A DNA stretch of 64,000 nucleotides, taken from an uncultured Clostridia bacterium (GTDB lineage: Bacteria; Bacillota; Clostridia; UMGS1810). Each line of letters begins with the position of its first letter. Positions within the stretch are counted from its first letter, which is position 1. Positions 34,393 through 43,391 of the stretch are shown piece after piece. The notes beneath the pieces were generated by a model. That model saw only the letters and a list, made by a program, of their open reading frames with translations. It did not search any database and was not told the origin of the DNA. Position numbers and translations under genes: made by a program. The stretch is taken from the NCBI GenBank assembly GCA_934500705.1, contig CAKSTI010000016.1, positions 1-64,000 of the forward strand. Reading direction: 5' to 3'.

Positions 34393-35157
34393 CTATTTTG
34401 AAAATGTAACCCATACTTCATTGTACTCTGCGGTGAAGGTAACAAAGATAAGCGAAGTGCCCTTTGAAAGAGTAAATCTCATCTTTACATCTTCCTCCTC
34501 GACGTTACTTTCTTTCCAACCGTTTTCCAACAAATAGCATACGTAATCAGCCAAGTGAGTGCGACCGCTAAGGTCAATACAGTCATATGCATATATGTAG
34601 GTTTTTTGGTCAGGTGTGTATATCTCTTTTGCCTTGACGCCCGTTATAGCGGTGTAATCGGGTATTTCTGTTTCGGGGTAGTATAAGTCGGTTTCCGGGT
34701 AGGTTTTGTCAGGTGTTGCATTTGACGGTTTGCCCGTTGTAATGACAACGGTATTTGCCGTACCGTCCCAGTCAATGCCAATGTTGAAAGCCTCGGATAT
34801 TGCCCTTATCGGTACTAATGTTCTGTTATTTACGACACAGGCAGGGCTGTCAAGCGTTACAGACGAACCGTTGACATACATTTGGGGGTCGTTTATCGTC
34901 AAAATGATAACGGTGCTTTCCTTAATAGATGTTACTGTCTGCGTGTTTTCGTTCCAATAGACGGTTGCACCAATCGCCTCAAAAATTGCACGGAGCGGAA
35001 CCATTGTCCTGTCGTTGATTAACAGCGGCGGTACGTCGAAATCAATTTGCCGACCGTCAATTTTTACGGTTATGCCGTTGTTTGCCGTTGCGGTAGTTGA
35101 GCCTGTCAGTGATAATACCGTCAAAATCAGGCATAACACTTTTTTGATGTTTTTCAT
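34393..35157 (-). CDS. Secreted stalk-domain (copper amine oxidase N-like) protein
   Basis: A predicted exported protein of 254 residues. A signal peptide (MKNIKKVLCLILTVL, cleavage near ATANN) is followed by a full copper-amine-oxidase-N-like 'stalk' repeat pair, with NDRTMVPLRAIFEAIGATVYW and NNRTLVPIRAISEAFNIGIDW. A C-terminal domain of about 100 residues, starting TAITGVKAKEIY, is unrecognised. Such stalk domains are common on clostridial cell-surface proteins. The start is the ATG behind AAAGAGG. A hairpin with a T-tract lies in the leader. Confidence 0.8.
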   Translation of the reverse strand: MKNIKKVLCLILTVLSLTGSTTATANNGITVKIDGRQIDFDVPPLLINDRTMVPLRAIFEAIGATVYWNENTQTVTSIKESTVIILTINDPQMYVNGSSVTLDSPACVVNNRTLVPIRAISEAFNIGIDWDGTANTVVITTGKPSNATPDKTYPETDLYYPETEIPDYTAITGVKAKEIYTPDQKTYIYAYDCIDLSGRTHLADYVCYLLENGWKESNVEEEDVKMRFTLSKGTSLIFVTFTAEYNEVWVTFSK

Positions 35158-35190
35158 ATTTAAGCCTCTTTCGATATTTAAGCTCACACA

Positions 35191-35227
35191 ATAAAAAATG
35201 CGTGGCAACAGAAAACGTCACCACGCA
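35191..35227 (-). terminator. Leader hairpin with T-tract upstream of stalk-domain gene
   Basis: On the minus strand a TGCGTGG / CCACGCA stem with a 15-base loop is followed by TTTTTT, 34 bases before the stalk-protein start. No upstream minus-strand gene is close, so it looks like an attenuator in that gene's leader. Confidence 0.5.
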
Positions 35228-35494
35228 CAAAAACGAGGCTTGATTTCTGTCACCACAACAACAATCTCAAAATATGAATATTACACAACCATATTTAAGC
35301 CTGCGTTTTTTGCAAAACACAACTTGGTTGTATAATATTGTTTGCATCAGAAAAAAAGATATTCGCAAAAATATCCAATCAGAACATTTGAAATTGTCAT
35401 TGTGGTGAACATAGTATACCACTGTAGGTGTCAAAAATCAATACTTTTCGGAGTCTTTTGGAAAATTTCTTTAAAAATAACTTTCGCATCACAT
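35228..35494. other. Intergenic stretch without a gene
   Basis: AT-rich DNA between the stalk-domain gene leader and the DeoR stop. It contains a run of short A/T tracts and the promoter-like TTGGTTGTATAAT near 35325, but no supported coding sequence, RNA or repeat. The stalk-protein promoter should lie here; I could not pick a convincing -35/-10 pair. Confidence 0.5.
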
Positions 35495-36220
35495 CTACGC
35501 ATTATCCTTTATTCCGCTCAAATCCCTGTCGCAGATTACGCCGTCCAGTTCATTGATGTTGCACACGGAGAACAAAAACGTCTTTCCGATTTTTGAGTTG
35601 TCACACATAAAATATCTCTGCCGTGCACGTTCGAGCATCGCAAGGCGCAGTTCGGTTTCCGACTCCGAAAAGTCCGTTATATCTCCGTTTGCACCAAGTC
35701 CCTGTGACGAAAAAAACAGAAAATCGGCGTTCATACTTTTTATTGTATTCAGCGCTATTGAGCCGGTGAATGCAAGGGAATTGCTCACAAGTTTGCCGCC
35801 GGTGCAATATGCCTTTATGTGCCTTTGCGATAGGGTGGTGAGAGCCTTTATTCCGTTGGTTATGACGGTGACGTTCTGCTCAGTTTCAATGTAATTTGCT
35901 ATAAAAGACGCAGTTGACGAGGCGTCGAGAAACACGGTACTGCCGGGAGTTATGAGCTTTGCCGCCCGTCGTGCGAGCGACATTTTAATATTCTCGTTAA
36001 AATTTTCCCTCACCGCAAGCGGAACGTCACGGTTATCGTGCGTAACTATGGAAACACCGCCGTAACAGGTGCTCACAAGGCCGTCGTTTTCCAGTTTTTT
36101 AAGGTCACGCCTTACGGTGACAGCGGAAACATACAGCCTTTTTGCCAAGTCGTTAGGGGTGCAATATTTCTCCCGTGTCAGTATTTCCATTATGCTGTCC
36201 AATCGTTCATTTTTAATCAT
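35495..36220 (-). CDS. DeoR/GlpR family regulator
   Basis: A 241-residue regulator with the DeoR N-terminal helix-turn-helix (RLDSIMEILTREKYCTPNDLAKRLYVSAVTVRRDL) and the C-terminal sugar-phosphate-sensing domain (IGKT, FLDASSTASF, VITNGIKAL). These proteins usually repress a neighbouring catabolic gene and release it when a phosphorylated sugar binds. It is divergent from a glycerol-3-phosphate dehydrogenase, so glycerol-phosphate or a related sugar phosphate is a likely signal (inference). The ribosome site is weak. Confidence 0.85.
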   Translation of the reverse strand: MIKNERLDSIMEILTREKYCTPNDLAKRLYVSAVTVRRDLKKLENDGLVSTCYGGVSIVTHDNRDVPLAVRENFNENIKMSLARRAAKLITPGSTVFLDASSTASFIANYIETEQNVTVITNGIKALTTLSQRHIKAYCTGGKLVSNSLAFTGSIALNTIKSMNADFLFFSSQGLGANGDITDFSESETELRLAMLERARQRYFMCDNSKIGKTFLFSVCNINELDGVICDRDLSGIKDNA

Positions 36221-36307
36221 AAATAATCACAACCTGTGTCTGTTTTTGTTTTATTGTACCACTTTTTTGAGCAATTCGCAATATGTAAATCATATTTTTG
36301 AATATTG

Positions 36308-36336
36308 TTGACAAGTGGTGAACGTGGTGCTAAAAT
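36308..36336 (+). promoter_or_regulatory. Promoter of the glycerol-3-phosphate dehydrogenase gene
   Basis: A consensus TTGACA is followed after 17 bases by TAAAAT. The direct repeat GGTGAACGTGGTG lies between the two, a possible DeoR contact. Confidence 0.65.
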
Positions 36337-36368
36337 CAAAGCGAAAATTACAGAAATGGGGGATAAAA

Positions 36369-37391
36369 ATGATAATTACAATAGTCGGAGCAGGAATGAT
36401 GGGGTCGGCAATGGCAACCCCGGCGGCGGACAACGGACACACGGTAAGGCTTGTGGGCACGCCGCTGGACAGGGAGATTATAGACCGTGCACAAAAGGAC
36501 GGCTACCATAAGACGTTAAAAAGGCAGCTGCCGGCAGGGACTGAGTGTTATCAGATTGAACAGCTTGCCAATGCGCTTGACGGCTGCGGACTCCTTATAG
36601 GCGGAGTAAGCAGTTTTGGCGTGGAGTGGTTCGGCAGTGAGGTATTGCCCAAAATACCCAAAAGTTTGCCCGTTCTTTCCATAACAAAGGGTATGCACGC
36701 AGACGGAGAGGGCAACTTTACGCCGTTTCCCGACTACCTTGGAGCAAAACCGGGTTGCGGGGGATTGTCGCTGAATGCGGTAGGCGGTCCTTGCATTAGC
36801 TTTGAACTGGCGGACAGACATCAGACCTTTGTTGCGTTTTGCGGCCACGATAAGGAAATGCTCAAAAAAATCAAGTCTGTGCTTGCCACCGACTACTACC
36901 ACATTAACATCACAGACGACGTTGCCGGACTCGAAATGGCGGTTGCTATGAAAAATGCGTATGCCCTCGGCGTTGCGCTGGCAATAGGTATGGCGGAGGC
37001 AGAAAACGGCATCGGCTGTAAGGAACACTACAATCCGCAGGCGGCGCTCTTTGCGCAGAGTGTTCGTGAAACAATCAGGCTCTTAAAAATCGCAGGCGGA
37101 CGTGAGAATGAAATTCTGTATAACGCAGGCGACCTGTACGTTACAGTGTTCGGCGGACGTACACGAATGATAGGAACACTTCTCGGACGTGGAATGAGGT
37201 ATAGCCAAGCGAGAGAGAAATTAAAGGACGTGACGTTGGAGTCCGTGGCAATAGCACAGGTTATGATTGAAGCGTTAAAGCGCCGTGGAGAGGATTTGAG
37301 CGAATTTCCGCTCCTGTGCCACATCTACGATATGATTACAAAAAATATCACGGCAGACGTTCCGTGGACGAGTTTTGAAAAGACAGAATAA
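36369..37391 (+). CDS. Glycerol-3-phosphate dehydrogenase (NAD(P)+), GpsA-like
   Basis: A 340-residue oxidoreductase. The N-terminal ITIVGAGMMGSAMA is the Rossmann loop; GVSSFGVEWF, LSITKGMH and NAVGGPCISFELADR follow; the catalytic Lys lies in VAMKNAYALG and the C-terminal EILYNAGDLYVT and GRTRMIG match. GpsA makes sn-glycerol-3-phosphate for phospholipids from dihydroxyacetone phosphate. The divergent DeoR regulator hints at a more specialised polyol-phosphate role, so the symbol is withheld. The ATG has GGGGGAT before it; an upstream frame lacks a ribosome site. Confidence 0.82.
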   Translation: MIITIVGAGMMGSAMATPAADNGHTVRLVGTPLDREIIDRAQKDGYHKTLKRQLPAGTECYQIEQLANALDGCGLLIGGVSSFGVEWFGSEVLPKIPKSLPVLSITKGMHADGEGNFTPFPDYLGAKPGCGGLSLNAVGGPCISFELADRHQTFVAFCGHDKEMLKKIKSVLATDYYHINITDDVAGLEMAVAMKNAYALGVALAIGMAEAENGIGCKEHYNPQAALFAQSVRETIRLLKIAGGRENEILYNAGDLYVTVFGGRTRMIGTLLGRGMRYSQAREKLKDVTLESVAIAQVMIEALKRRGEDLSEFPLLCHIYDMITKNITADVPWTSFEKTE

Positions 37392-37406
37392 CAAAATATT
37401 AATGCT

Positions 37407-37444
37407 CTTGGTCGGAAGACAGCTAATACAATCTTCTATCCAAG
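37407..37444. other. Structured intergenic hairpin before the glnN promoter
   Basis: CTTGG / CCAAG and, inside it, GAAGA / TCTTC form a two-step stem with a small internal loop. No T-tract follows, so it is not a standard terminator of the preceding gene. It could be the end of a small RNA or part of the glnN control region. I recognise no known class. Confidence 0.3.
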
Positions 37445-37499
37445 GGGAATATGCTGCACAAATGCACGTGAGTATTTTGAATTCTGAGGTGCACAGCTA

Positions 37500-37528
37500 T
37501 TGACAAACATACCAATTTAATGTATTAT
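37500..37528 (+). promoter_or_regulatory. Promoter of glnN
   Basis: A consensus TTGACA is followed after 17 bases by TATTAT, giving a leader of roughly 100 bases before the glnN GTG start. Confidence 0.7.
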
Positions 37529-37566
37529 AGTACCAACGGTAAAAAAATCTGCTGTTTGTGCAAATC

Positions 37567-37601
37567 GGCGCTGGGATTTATTGTCGCAGCGCCTTGTTTT
37601 T
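37567..37601 (+). terminator. Leader terminator (attenuator) of glnN
   Basis: A perfect 7-bp GC stem (GGCGCTG / CAGCGCC) followed by TTGTTTTT lies inside the glnN leader, between promoter and start codon. Clostridial glnN genes are known to be controlled by antitermination (ANTAR proteins); this would be the stop that is overcome. No clear paired hexaloop motif could be traced by eye. Confidence 0.6.
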
Positions 37602-37638
37602 GCCGTCAGCTCCATACAAAACTGCGGAGGTATAACAA

Positions 37639-39732
37639 GTGAGTAATATTACTGAAATTTTTGGAAGTCTGGTATTTAATGACACGGTGATGAAGGAAAA
37701 ATTGCCGAAAGATACCTATAAAAAGTTGAGAAAAACCATCGACAACGGCGAGGCGCTGTCAATAGATACGGCAAACGTTGTGGCAAACGCAATGAAAGAC
37801 TGGGCGATAGAAAAGGGCGCAACGCACTACACCCATTGGTTCCAGCCGATGACGGAGGTCACCGCCGAAAAACACGACAGCTTTATTACGCCGACGGTTG
37901 ACGGCAAGGTTATAATGGAATTTTCCGGCAAGGAGCTCATAAAGGGCGAGCCGGACGCATCGAGTTTCCCGTCCGGAGGACTCAGGGCAACGTTTGAGGC
38001 GAGAGGTTACACCGCCTGGGACCCCACGTCATATGCGTTTATCAAGGACGGTTCGCTCTGCATACCCACCGCATTTTGCTCGTACGGCGGAGAGGCTCTT
38101 GACAAAAAGACGCCGCTCTTGCGTTCAATGGAAGTCATAGACAAGCAGGCTATGAGGATTGTCCGCCTTTTCGGCAATACAACGTCCAAAAAGGTTGTTG
38201 CAACAGTCGGTGCGGAGCAGGAGTATTTTCTCATAGACCGTGACCTTTACAGCAAGCGTGAGGACCTTGTTTTTACCGGCAGAACCTTGTTCGGCGCAAA
38301 GCCGCCCAAGGGTCAGGAGCTTGAAGACCATTACTTCGGTCAGCTTAAACCGAGGGTTTCGGCATATATGAAGGAGCTTGACGAGGAACTCTGGAAGGTC
38401 GGCGTCCTTGCCAAAACCAAGCACAATGAGGTTGCACCGGCACAGCACGAGCTTGCGCCGATATACACAACCACAAACATTGCAACCGACCACAATCAGA
38501 TAACAATGGAACTTATGAAAAAAATTGCCTTAAAGCACAACCTCGTGTGCCTTTTGAACGAAAAGCCCTTTGCCGGCGTAAACGGCAGCGGCAAGCACAA
38601 CAACTGGTCAATCTCTACCGACGATGGCATAAACTTGCTTGAACCGGGCAAAACGCCGTACGAAAACGAGCAGTTTTTAACGTTTTTCTGCGCAGTGATA
38701 AAGGCGGTCGACGAGTATCAGGCACTTTTGCGTGTATCGGTTGCAAGTGCAGGCAACGACCACAGACTCGGCGCAAACGAGGCGCCTCCGGCAATAGTTT
38801 CAATCTTTATCGGCGACCAGCTCGAAGCCATTTTGGACGCAATAGAAAACGATGAGGATTACCTGGAAAAGAAAAAGGAAAAAATGGAAGTCGGCGTTCA
38901 CGTTCTCCCCAGCTTTACCAAGGATAGAACAGACAGAAACCGCACCTCGCCGTTTGCGTTCACGGGCAATAAATTTGAGTTTAGAATGCTCGGCTCGTCT
39001 GCCTCGATTTCCGGCCCTAACGTGGTGCTCAATACCATTGTTGCAGATGTTCTCGAACAGTTTGCAGACGAACTCGAAGGCGCAAAGGACTTTAAATCCG
39101 CACTGCACAAATTGCTTAAAAAGACGATTAAGGAGCATAAGAGGATAATATTTAACGGTAACAACTATTCCGACGAATGGATTGACGAGGCGGAGAGGAG
39201 AGGGCTTTATAACCTCAAAAGCACTCCGGAGGCAATCCCGTACTTTGCGTCGGAAAAGAGCGTGGAGCTTTTTGCAAGGCACGGCATATACACTGAGGCG
39301 GAGCTGTGTTCCAGATGTGAGATACTGTTTGAAAATTATTCTAAAATATTAAACATAGAGGCGCTCACTATGTCGGATATGATTAAAAAAGACATAATCC
39401 CCGCAGTCAGCGCATATACTCAAAAACTGGCGGAAACCGCACTTGCAAAAAAGGCTGTTTCCGACAGGATAAACGTGTCCGTCGAGCAGCAGCTTGCCGA
39501 GAAACTGTCGGAACTTACATATCGTTTGTATAAGAGCAACGGAAAACTCGAAAATTCTCTGCTCGAGGTAAAGAAGTACGAAAGCGACATAGAAACATAC
39601 GCACGTTTCTACCACGACGTTGTCTTTGCCAATATGAAAGAGGCGAGGGAGATAGCCGATGAGATGGAGGTAAACACGGCTCATAACTTCTGGCCGTTCC
39701 CGACGTACAGCGAGCTTATGTTCAACGTTTAA
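37639..39732 (+). CDS. glnN: Glutamine synthetase type III
   Basis: GlnN assimilates ammonia by making glutamine from glutamate and ATP. At 697 residues it has the long type III form typical of Bacteroidetes and Clostridia. It has the [20 protein letters not shown] opening, [25 protein letters not shown], the [17 protein letters not shown] motif and the C-terminal HNFWPFPTY. It starts with GTG behind GGAGGTATA. The leader holds a terminator, so expression is probably nitrogen-dependent. uppP follows after 20 bases. Confidence 0.96.
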   Translation: MSNITEIFGSLVFNDTVMKEKLPKDTYKKLRKTIDNGEALSIDTANVVANAMKDWAIEKGATHYTHWFQPMTEVTAEKHDSFITPTVDGKVIMEFSGKELIKGEPDASSFPSGGLRATFEARGYTAWDPTSYAFIKDGSLCIPTAFCSYGGEALDKKTPLLRSMEVIDKQAMRIVRLFGNTTSKKVVATVGAEQEYFLIDRDLYSKREDLVFTGRTLFGAKPPKGQELEDHYFGQLKPRVSAYMKELDEELWKVGVLAKTKHNEVAPAQHELAPIYTTTNIATDHNQITMELMKKIALKHNLVCLLNEKPFAGVNGSGKHNNWSISTDDGINLLEPGKTPYENEQFLTFFCAVIKAVDEYQALLRVSVASAGNDHRLGANEAPPAIVSIFIGDQLEAILDAIENDEDYLEKKKEKMEVGVHVLPSFTKDRTDRNRTSPFAFTGNKFEFRMLGSSASISGPNVVLNTIVADVLEQFADELEGAKDFKSALHKLLKKTIKEHKRIIFNGNNYSDEWIDEAERRGLYNLKSTPEAIPYFASEKSVELFARHGIYTEAELCSRCEILFENYSKILNIEALTMSDMIKKDIIPAVSAYTQKLAETALAKKAVSDRINVSVEQQLAEKLSELTYRLYKSNGKLENSLLEVKKYESDIETYARFYHDVVFANMKEAREIADEMEVNTAHNFWPFPTYSELMFNV

Positions 39733-39752
39733 TTTAAGGAGAGGAAATTTTT

Positions 39753-40565
39753 ATGAGTTTTATCCTGATGATGCAAACGATAATCCTCGGCATAGTCGAG
39801 GGCATAACCGAGTGGCTGCCCATAAGCTCCACCGGACATATGATACTTGTCAACGAATTTTTAAACAACAAAAACAGCTTTACCTCGTCCGACCTGTATC
39901 TGTACGTAATTCAGCTCGGCGCAATACTCGCCGTTGTGACGCTGTATTTTAAAAAGCTGAATCCCTTTGCGCTTTCCAAAACCAAAGAGGAAAAGGCGGC
40001 AACGTGGCAGATGTGGTTTAAGGTGATTGTTGCGTGCGTGCCTGCGGCAGCGATAGGACTTGCAATAGACAGCTATATGCAGCACTTTGAAAACTGGCAG
40101 GTTGTGTCTGCAATGCTCATTGTATACGGTGTTGCGTTTATAATTGTCGAAAACAAAACACCAAAGGTTAAGGTAAAAAGCATAGACTCTATGACGTACA
40201 AAACCGCACTGCTTATAGGCGCATTTCAGGTGCTCTCCATAATTCCGGGAACATCACGCTCCGGCTCTACCATACTCGGTGCAATAATTCTTGGCTGTTC
40301 ACGTTCGGTTGCGGCAGAGTTTTCGTTCTTTCTTGCCATTCCGGTTATGTTCGGAGTCAGCCTCTTAAAGATACTTAAATACGGTCTTGCTATGCAGGCA
40401 GGAGAGGCGGTTGTTTTAATAACCGGTATGGTTGTGGCATACGTTGTGTCGATGCTGTCTATAAAGTTCTTGATGAATTATGTCAGAAAGCACGACTTCA
40501 AAGGATTTGGATATTACAGAATAATAATGGGAATAATAGTAATAGGATATTTCTTAATAAGATAA
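39753..40565 (+). CDS. uppP: Undecaprenyl-diphosphatase
   Basis: UppP/BacA removes a phosphate from undecaprenyl diphosphate to recycle the lipid carrier of peptidoglycan synthesis. The 270-residue membrane protein has the catalytic GIVEGITEWLPISSTGHM and the second motif IPGTSRSGSTI, with about eight hydrophobic segments. It has a good ribosome site (AGGAGAGG). It follows glnN closely and may be cotranscribed. Enzymes of this family also give bacitracin resistance when overproduced. Confidence 0.95.
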   Translation: MSFILMMQTIILGIVEGITEWLPISSTGHMILVNEFLNNKNSFTSSDLYLYVIQLGAILAVVTLYFKKLNPFALSKTKEEKAATWQMWFKVIVACVPAAAIGLAIDSYMQHFENWQVVSAMLIVYGVAFIIVENKTPKVKVKSIDSMTYKTALLIGAFQVLSIIPGTSRSGSTILGAIILGCSRSVAAEFSFFLAIPVMFGVSLLKILKYGLAMQAGEAVVLITGMVVAYVVSMLSIKFLMNYVRKHDFKGFGYYRIIMGIIVIGYFLIR

Positions 40566-40572
40566 AAAAACG

Positions 40573-40600
40573 GGCGGCGCATCTACCTTGCGCCGCCTTT
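40573..40600. terminator. Bidirectional terminator between uppP and radA
   Basis: A perfect 8-bp stem GGCGGCGC / GCGCCGCC. On the minus strand it is followed by CG and seven T, and the radA stop codon lies in the loop; on the plus strand only three T follow. Confidence 0.72.
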
Positions 40601-41956
40601 AAGTTTACCTATTGCCTCCGATACACTGCGGACGGGAACAATCTCTATCCCGTCTGTTTTTTCGAGCTCCTTTGCGTTTTCAAACGGGAGTATGCACCGC
40701 TTAAAGCCGAGTTTTTTTGCCTCGGCAATGCGCCTTTGCGCATAGCTTACGGAGCGCACCTCGCCGGTTAAGCCAACCTCGCCGAGGATTAGAGTTTTTT
40801 CGTCTATGACAAAGTTTTTGTAGTTTGATGCAACCGCCGTAATCAGTGCCAGGTCTGACGCAGTTTCCACAATTTTAAGTCCGCCGACAACGTTTATGTA
40901 TACATCTTGGTTTTGCATAGAGTAACCCAGCTTTTTTTCCAGAATTGCCACAAGCATTACCGTGCGGTTGTAGTCAATGCCGGTTGCCATACGCCGTGCT
41001 ATGGCAAAGCTGGTGGGGGCGGAGAGAGCCTGAATTTCGGCAAGCATAGGGCGTGAGCCTTCCATCGTGCAAACCACGGCAGAGCCGGAGGTGTTTTCGG
41101 GTCTGCCGGACAGCATCATTGCCGACGGATTTTTAACCTGTTTGAGTCCGCTGTCCTTCATCTCAAAGACGCCTATTTCATCGGTCGAGCCGAACCTGTT
41201 TTTAACCGTGCGCAAAATTCGGTAGCTTTGCTGGCGTTCTCCCTCAAAGTACAGTACGCAGTCAACCATATGTTCAAGCACTCTCGGCCCGGCGATACTG
41301 CCTTCCTTTGTAACGTGACCGACAATGAAAATCGCTATGTTGTTCTCCTTTGCAAGACGCATCAAAAAGTGCGTTGCATCACGCACCTGTGCCACACTGC
41401 CGGGAGCAGACGCAACCTCCGCACGGTACATTGTCTGAATTGAGTCCACAATCATAACATCGGGTTTTGCGTTGGCGGCGTGGGAGATTATGCTGTCAAG
41501 ATTTGTTTCCGCCAAGAGCAAAAGTCCTTTGGGGCTCACTCCCAGACGGCTTGCACGCATCTTTACCTGCTGTGCCGACTCCTCGCCGGTCACATAAAGG
41601 ACGCTGCTGCCGTCGCCTATGTATTGGCATATTTGCAAAAGCAGGGTGGATTTGCCTATTCCGGGGTCGCCGCCCACGAGCACCATAGACCCCCTGACAA
41701 TTCCACCACCGAGAACACGGTCGAGTTCCTCCGTGCCGGTAGGTATGCGCTTTTCCTCGTTTTCGCTGATTTCATCAAGCCTTTGCGGCACTGATTTTGA
41801 CATTGACGGCACCGCCTGTTTCATATCGTATTTTGAAACGGGCACTTCCGCCTGTTCCTCAAATGTATTCCAAGACATACACGACGGGCACTTTCCGAGC
41901 CATTTGGGCGTTTCGTAACCGCACTGCGTGCAGACAAACTTTGTCTTTTGTTTCAT
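40583..41956 (-). CDS. radA: DNA repair protein RadA (Sms)
   Basis: RadA helps process recombination intermediates. The 457-residue protein has the N-terminal zinc ribbon CTQCGYETPKWLGKCPSC, the RecA-like core with GGDPGIGKST Walker A and the diagnostic KNRFGSTDE, and the C-terminal Lon-like domain (VGLTGEVRSV). The ATG is three codons inside the longer frame, next to a better ribosome site (GGAGTG). It has its own near-consensus promoter. Confidence 0.95.
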   Translation of the reverse strand: MKQKTKFVCTQCGYETPKWLGKCPSCMSWNTFEEQAEVPVSKYDMKQAVPSMSKSVPQRLDEISENEEKRIPTGTEELDRVLGGGIVRGSMVLVGGDPGIGKSTLLLQICQYIGDGSSVLYVTGEESAQQVKMRASRLGVSPKGLLLLAETNLDSIISHAANAKPDVMIVDSIQTMYRAEVASAPGSVAQVRDATHFLMRLAKENNIAIFIVGHVTKEGSIAGPRVLEHMVDCVLYFEGERQQSYRILRTVKNRFGSTDEIGVFEMKDSGLKQVKNPSAMMLSGRPENTSGSAVVCTMEGSRPMLAEIQALSAPTSFAIARRMATGIDYNRTVMLVAILEKKLGYSMQNQDVYINVVGGLKIVETASDLALITAVASNYKNFVIDEKTLILGEVGLTGEVRSVSYAQRRIAEAKKLGFKRCILPFENAKELEKTDGIEIVPVRSVSEAIGKLKGGAR

Positions 41957-41986
41957 ATGACACACTCCGTAAATTAATCTATACCT

Positions 41987-42015
41987 ATTATATCAGCGTG
42001 TGCTCCAAATGTCAA
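41987..42015 (-). promoter_or_regulatory. Consensus sigma-A promoter of radA
   Basis: On the minus strand TTGACA and TATAAT are exactly consensus with 17-base spacing. It directly adjoins the terminator of the upstream lipoprotein gene. Confidence 0.78.
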
Positions 42016-42052
42016 ATGCCCCCTGCCGATTGACTGCGTTGGCAAGGGGCAT
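42016..42052 (-). terminator. Terminator of the small lipoprotein gene
   Basis: On the minus strand TGCCCCTTGCC pairs with GGCAGGGGGCA (one mismatch) and is followed by TTTGACATTTG. It lies just after the lipoprotein stop. Confidence 0.55.
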
Positions 42053-42058
42053 ACATAT

Positions 42059-42364
42059 TTACTTGTTTTCGTCTGTTGTCTTGTCCGTTGTTCCTGTGCC
42101 TGTCGTACCGTTCGTTGTGTTATTTGTTGTACCGTTGTCCGTCTTGTTGTCGGTTTTGCCGTTTTTGTTGTCATTGGTCATTTTGTCCTCAACGTCGTCT
42201 ATGAGGTTGCCGTCATTGTCTTTGTCCTTGTCATTGGTTTGCAATGTGCCGTTGTTGTCAATGTTGCCGTCGTTGTTGTTTCCGCAGGCGCAGAAGGCTG
42301 TCACAATTCCGAGGGTGAGCAATGCGGTCAGAAGTATGGATAGAAATTTTTTCAAGTTTTCCAC
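42059..42364 (-). CDS. Small low-complexity lipoprotein
   Basis: A 101-residue predicted lipoprotein. A signal sequence (LKKFLSILLTALLTLGI) ends in VTAFCACG, a workable lipobox. The remaining 75 residues are almost only D, N, K, G and T, with repeated TDNKTDNG and TTNNTTNG blocks and no predicted fold. Such tails often act as flexible spacers on the cell surface. The start is uncertain: a GTG at 42364 touches the ribosome site, while a TTG three codons in is better spaced. The gene may be lineage-specific. Confidence 0.6.
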   Translation of the reverse strand: MENLKKFLSILLTALLTLGIVTAFCACGNNNDGNIDNNGTLQTNDKDKDNDGNLIDDVEDKMTNDNKNGKTDNKTDNGTTNNTTNGTTGTGTTDKTTDENK

Positions 42365-42441
42365 ATTCCTTTCAAAAATGTAATGTTACTTTCTGCTAAT
42401 ATTATTGTGCAGCTTTAATTTTGTATTCGTGGAAAATTTTT

Positions 42442-43131
42442 CTATGCCGTTTGCCTCTTGCCTATCCTCTGCCAGTTAACAAAGCTGTATAAGTCGTTTG
42501 CAAGGAATGCCGCAAAGCAGATTACCACCGACAGATACGAGATGTCGTGCATTGCGGCAAGTGACCACAGGACAATGAGCACAACGTCGTTTGCGGCATA
42601 TCCGATTGCAAATAACGGACTTCTCTTTGCCGAAAGATAAACCGCAACAAAACTTGTGGTCACGGACGCCGTGCTCCAAATGAGATTTGCCGTGTTTAAG
42701 TATTTTAATATGAGGTAAAATACTGCGGTCACCAAAACGGTTAAAATACACATAACGGCATATTCCGCCTTTGAAACGTTAAAATTCACCGTCACCTCCG
42801 CCTTGTTGCCCTTGTACGGATTTTTAAGCCACGAAACAAAGGAGAAAACCGCCATCGGCATAGACATACACACGTACGTAAGCATCTCACCATAGTATGC
42901 AAAACCGAAGGATATGTAACCGTATAAAAGTGCAAAAATCACCATCAGCGCAGGTCCTGTGGGGTTGCCTTTGGCGTTGAATATAAGTGCTGTAACACCG
43001 ATTAATGACGCTGCAAGCGACAGTGTACCTCCGCTCGGCGACTTAAAGTGCGAAACTACCGTCACAATAACTGAGCCTAACCACAGCGCAAGCTCACCCT
43101 TTGAGAAATAACTTAAAAAATTCTTTTTCAT
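42442..43131 (-). CDS. PnuC-type nicotinamide/thiamine riboside transporter
   Basis: A membrane protein of 229 residues with seven or eight hydrophobic segments. The C-terminal ANDLYSFVNWQRIGKR and the YGEMLTYVCMSMPMAVFSFVSWLKNP segment match PnuC transporters, which take up nicotinamide riboside or related vitamins and work with an intracellular kinase. The substrate (nicotinamide riboside or thiamine) is not clear; no TPP riboswitch is present. The ATG is behind GGGAGG; a longer frame has no ribosome site. The roughly 100-base leader has no assigned element. Confidence 0.75.
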   Translation of the reverse strand: MKKNFLSYFSKGELALWLGSVIVTVVSHFKSPSGGTLSLAASLIGVTALIFNAKGNPTGPALMVIFALLYGYISFGFAYYGEMLTYVCMSMPMAVFSFVSWLKNPYKGNKAEVTVNFNVSKAEYAVMCILTVLVTAVFYLILKYLNTANLIWSTASVTTSFVAVYLSAKRSPLFAIGYAANDVVLIVLWSLAAMHDISYLSVVICFAAFLANDLYSFVNWQRIGKRQTA

Positions 43132-43228
43132 ATAAACCTCCCAAAAAAATAGAGCATTCGCATTGCGCATCTTCAAAGACCTAACGATACACAAACAAAT
43201 GCTACCCGGTGGCAGTTAATATTAACTT
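43132..43228 (-). other. Leader of the pnuC-type gene
   Basis: About 97 bases lie between the predicted transcription start and the gene. The sequence has a short CGC-AAT-GCG hairpin and a run of seven T before the ribosome site. A vitamin riboswitch would fit the gene, but I recognise no known class. Confidence 0.25.
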
Positions 43229-43234
43229 ACGGCT

Positions 43235-43263
43235 ATATTAACACATTAAATTTCCCCTGTCAA
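43235..43263 (-). promoter_or_regulatory. Promoter of the pnuC-type gene
   Basis: On the minus strand TTGACA and TAATAT are spaced by 17 bases. Confidence 0.7.
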
Positions 43264-43391
43264 GGAAATTGAGTAAAAATATGGATTTTTGCCGTAAATT
43301 ACATCACGTGTTACAAAAAATAACCCTGTGCAATTCGCCTTTTAGGTGATAAACTATAAGTGAAATTAAACAAAAATGGAGGTTTTGTACT

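Noticed and set aside
37407..37444. Known riboswitch before glnN
   Set aside because: The hairpin precedes the promoter, and its loops match no class I know, including the glutamine aptamers.
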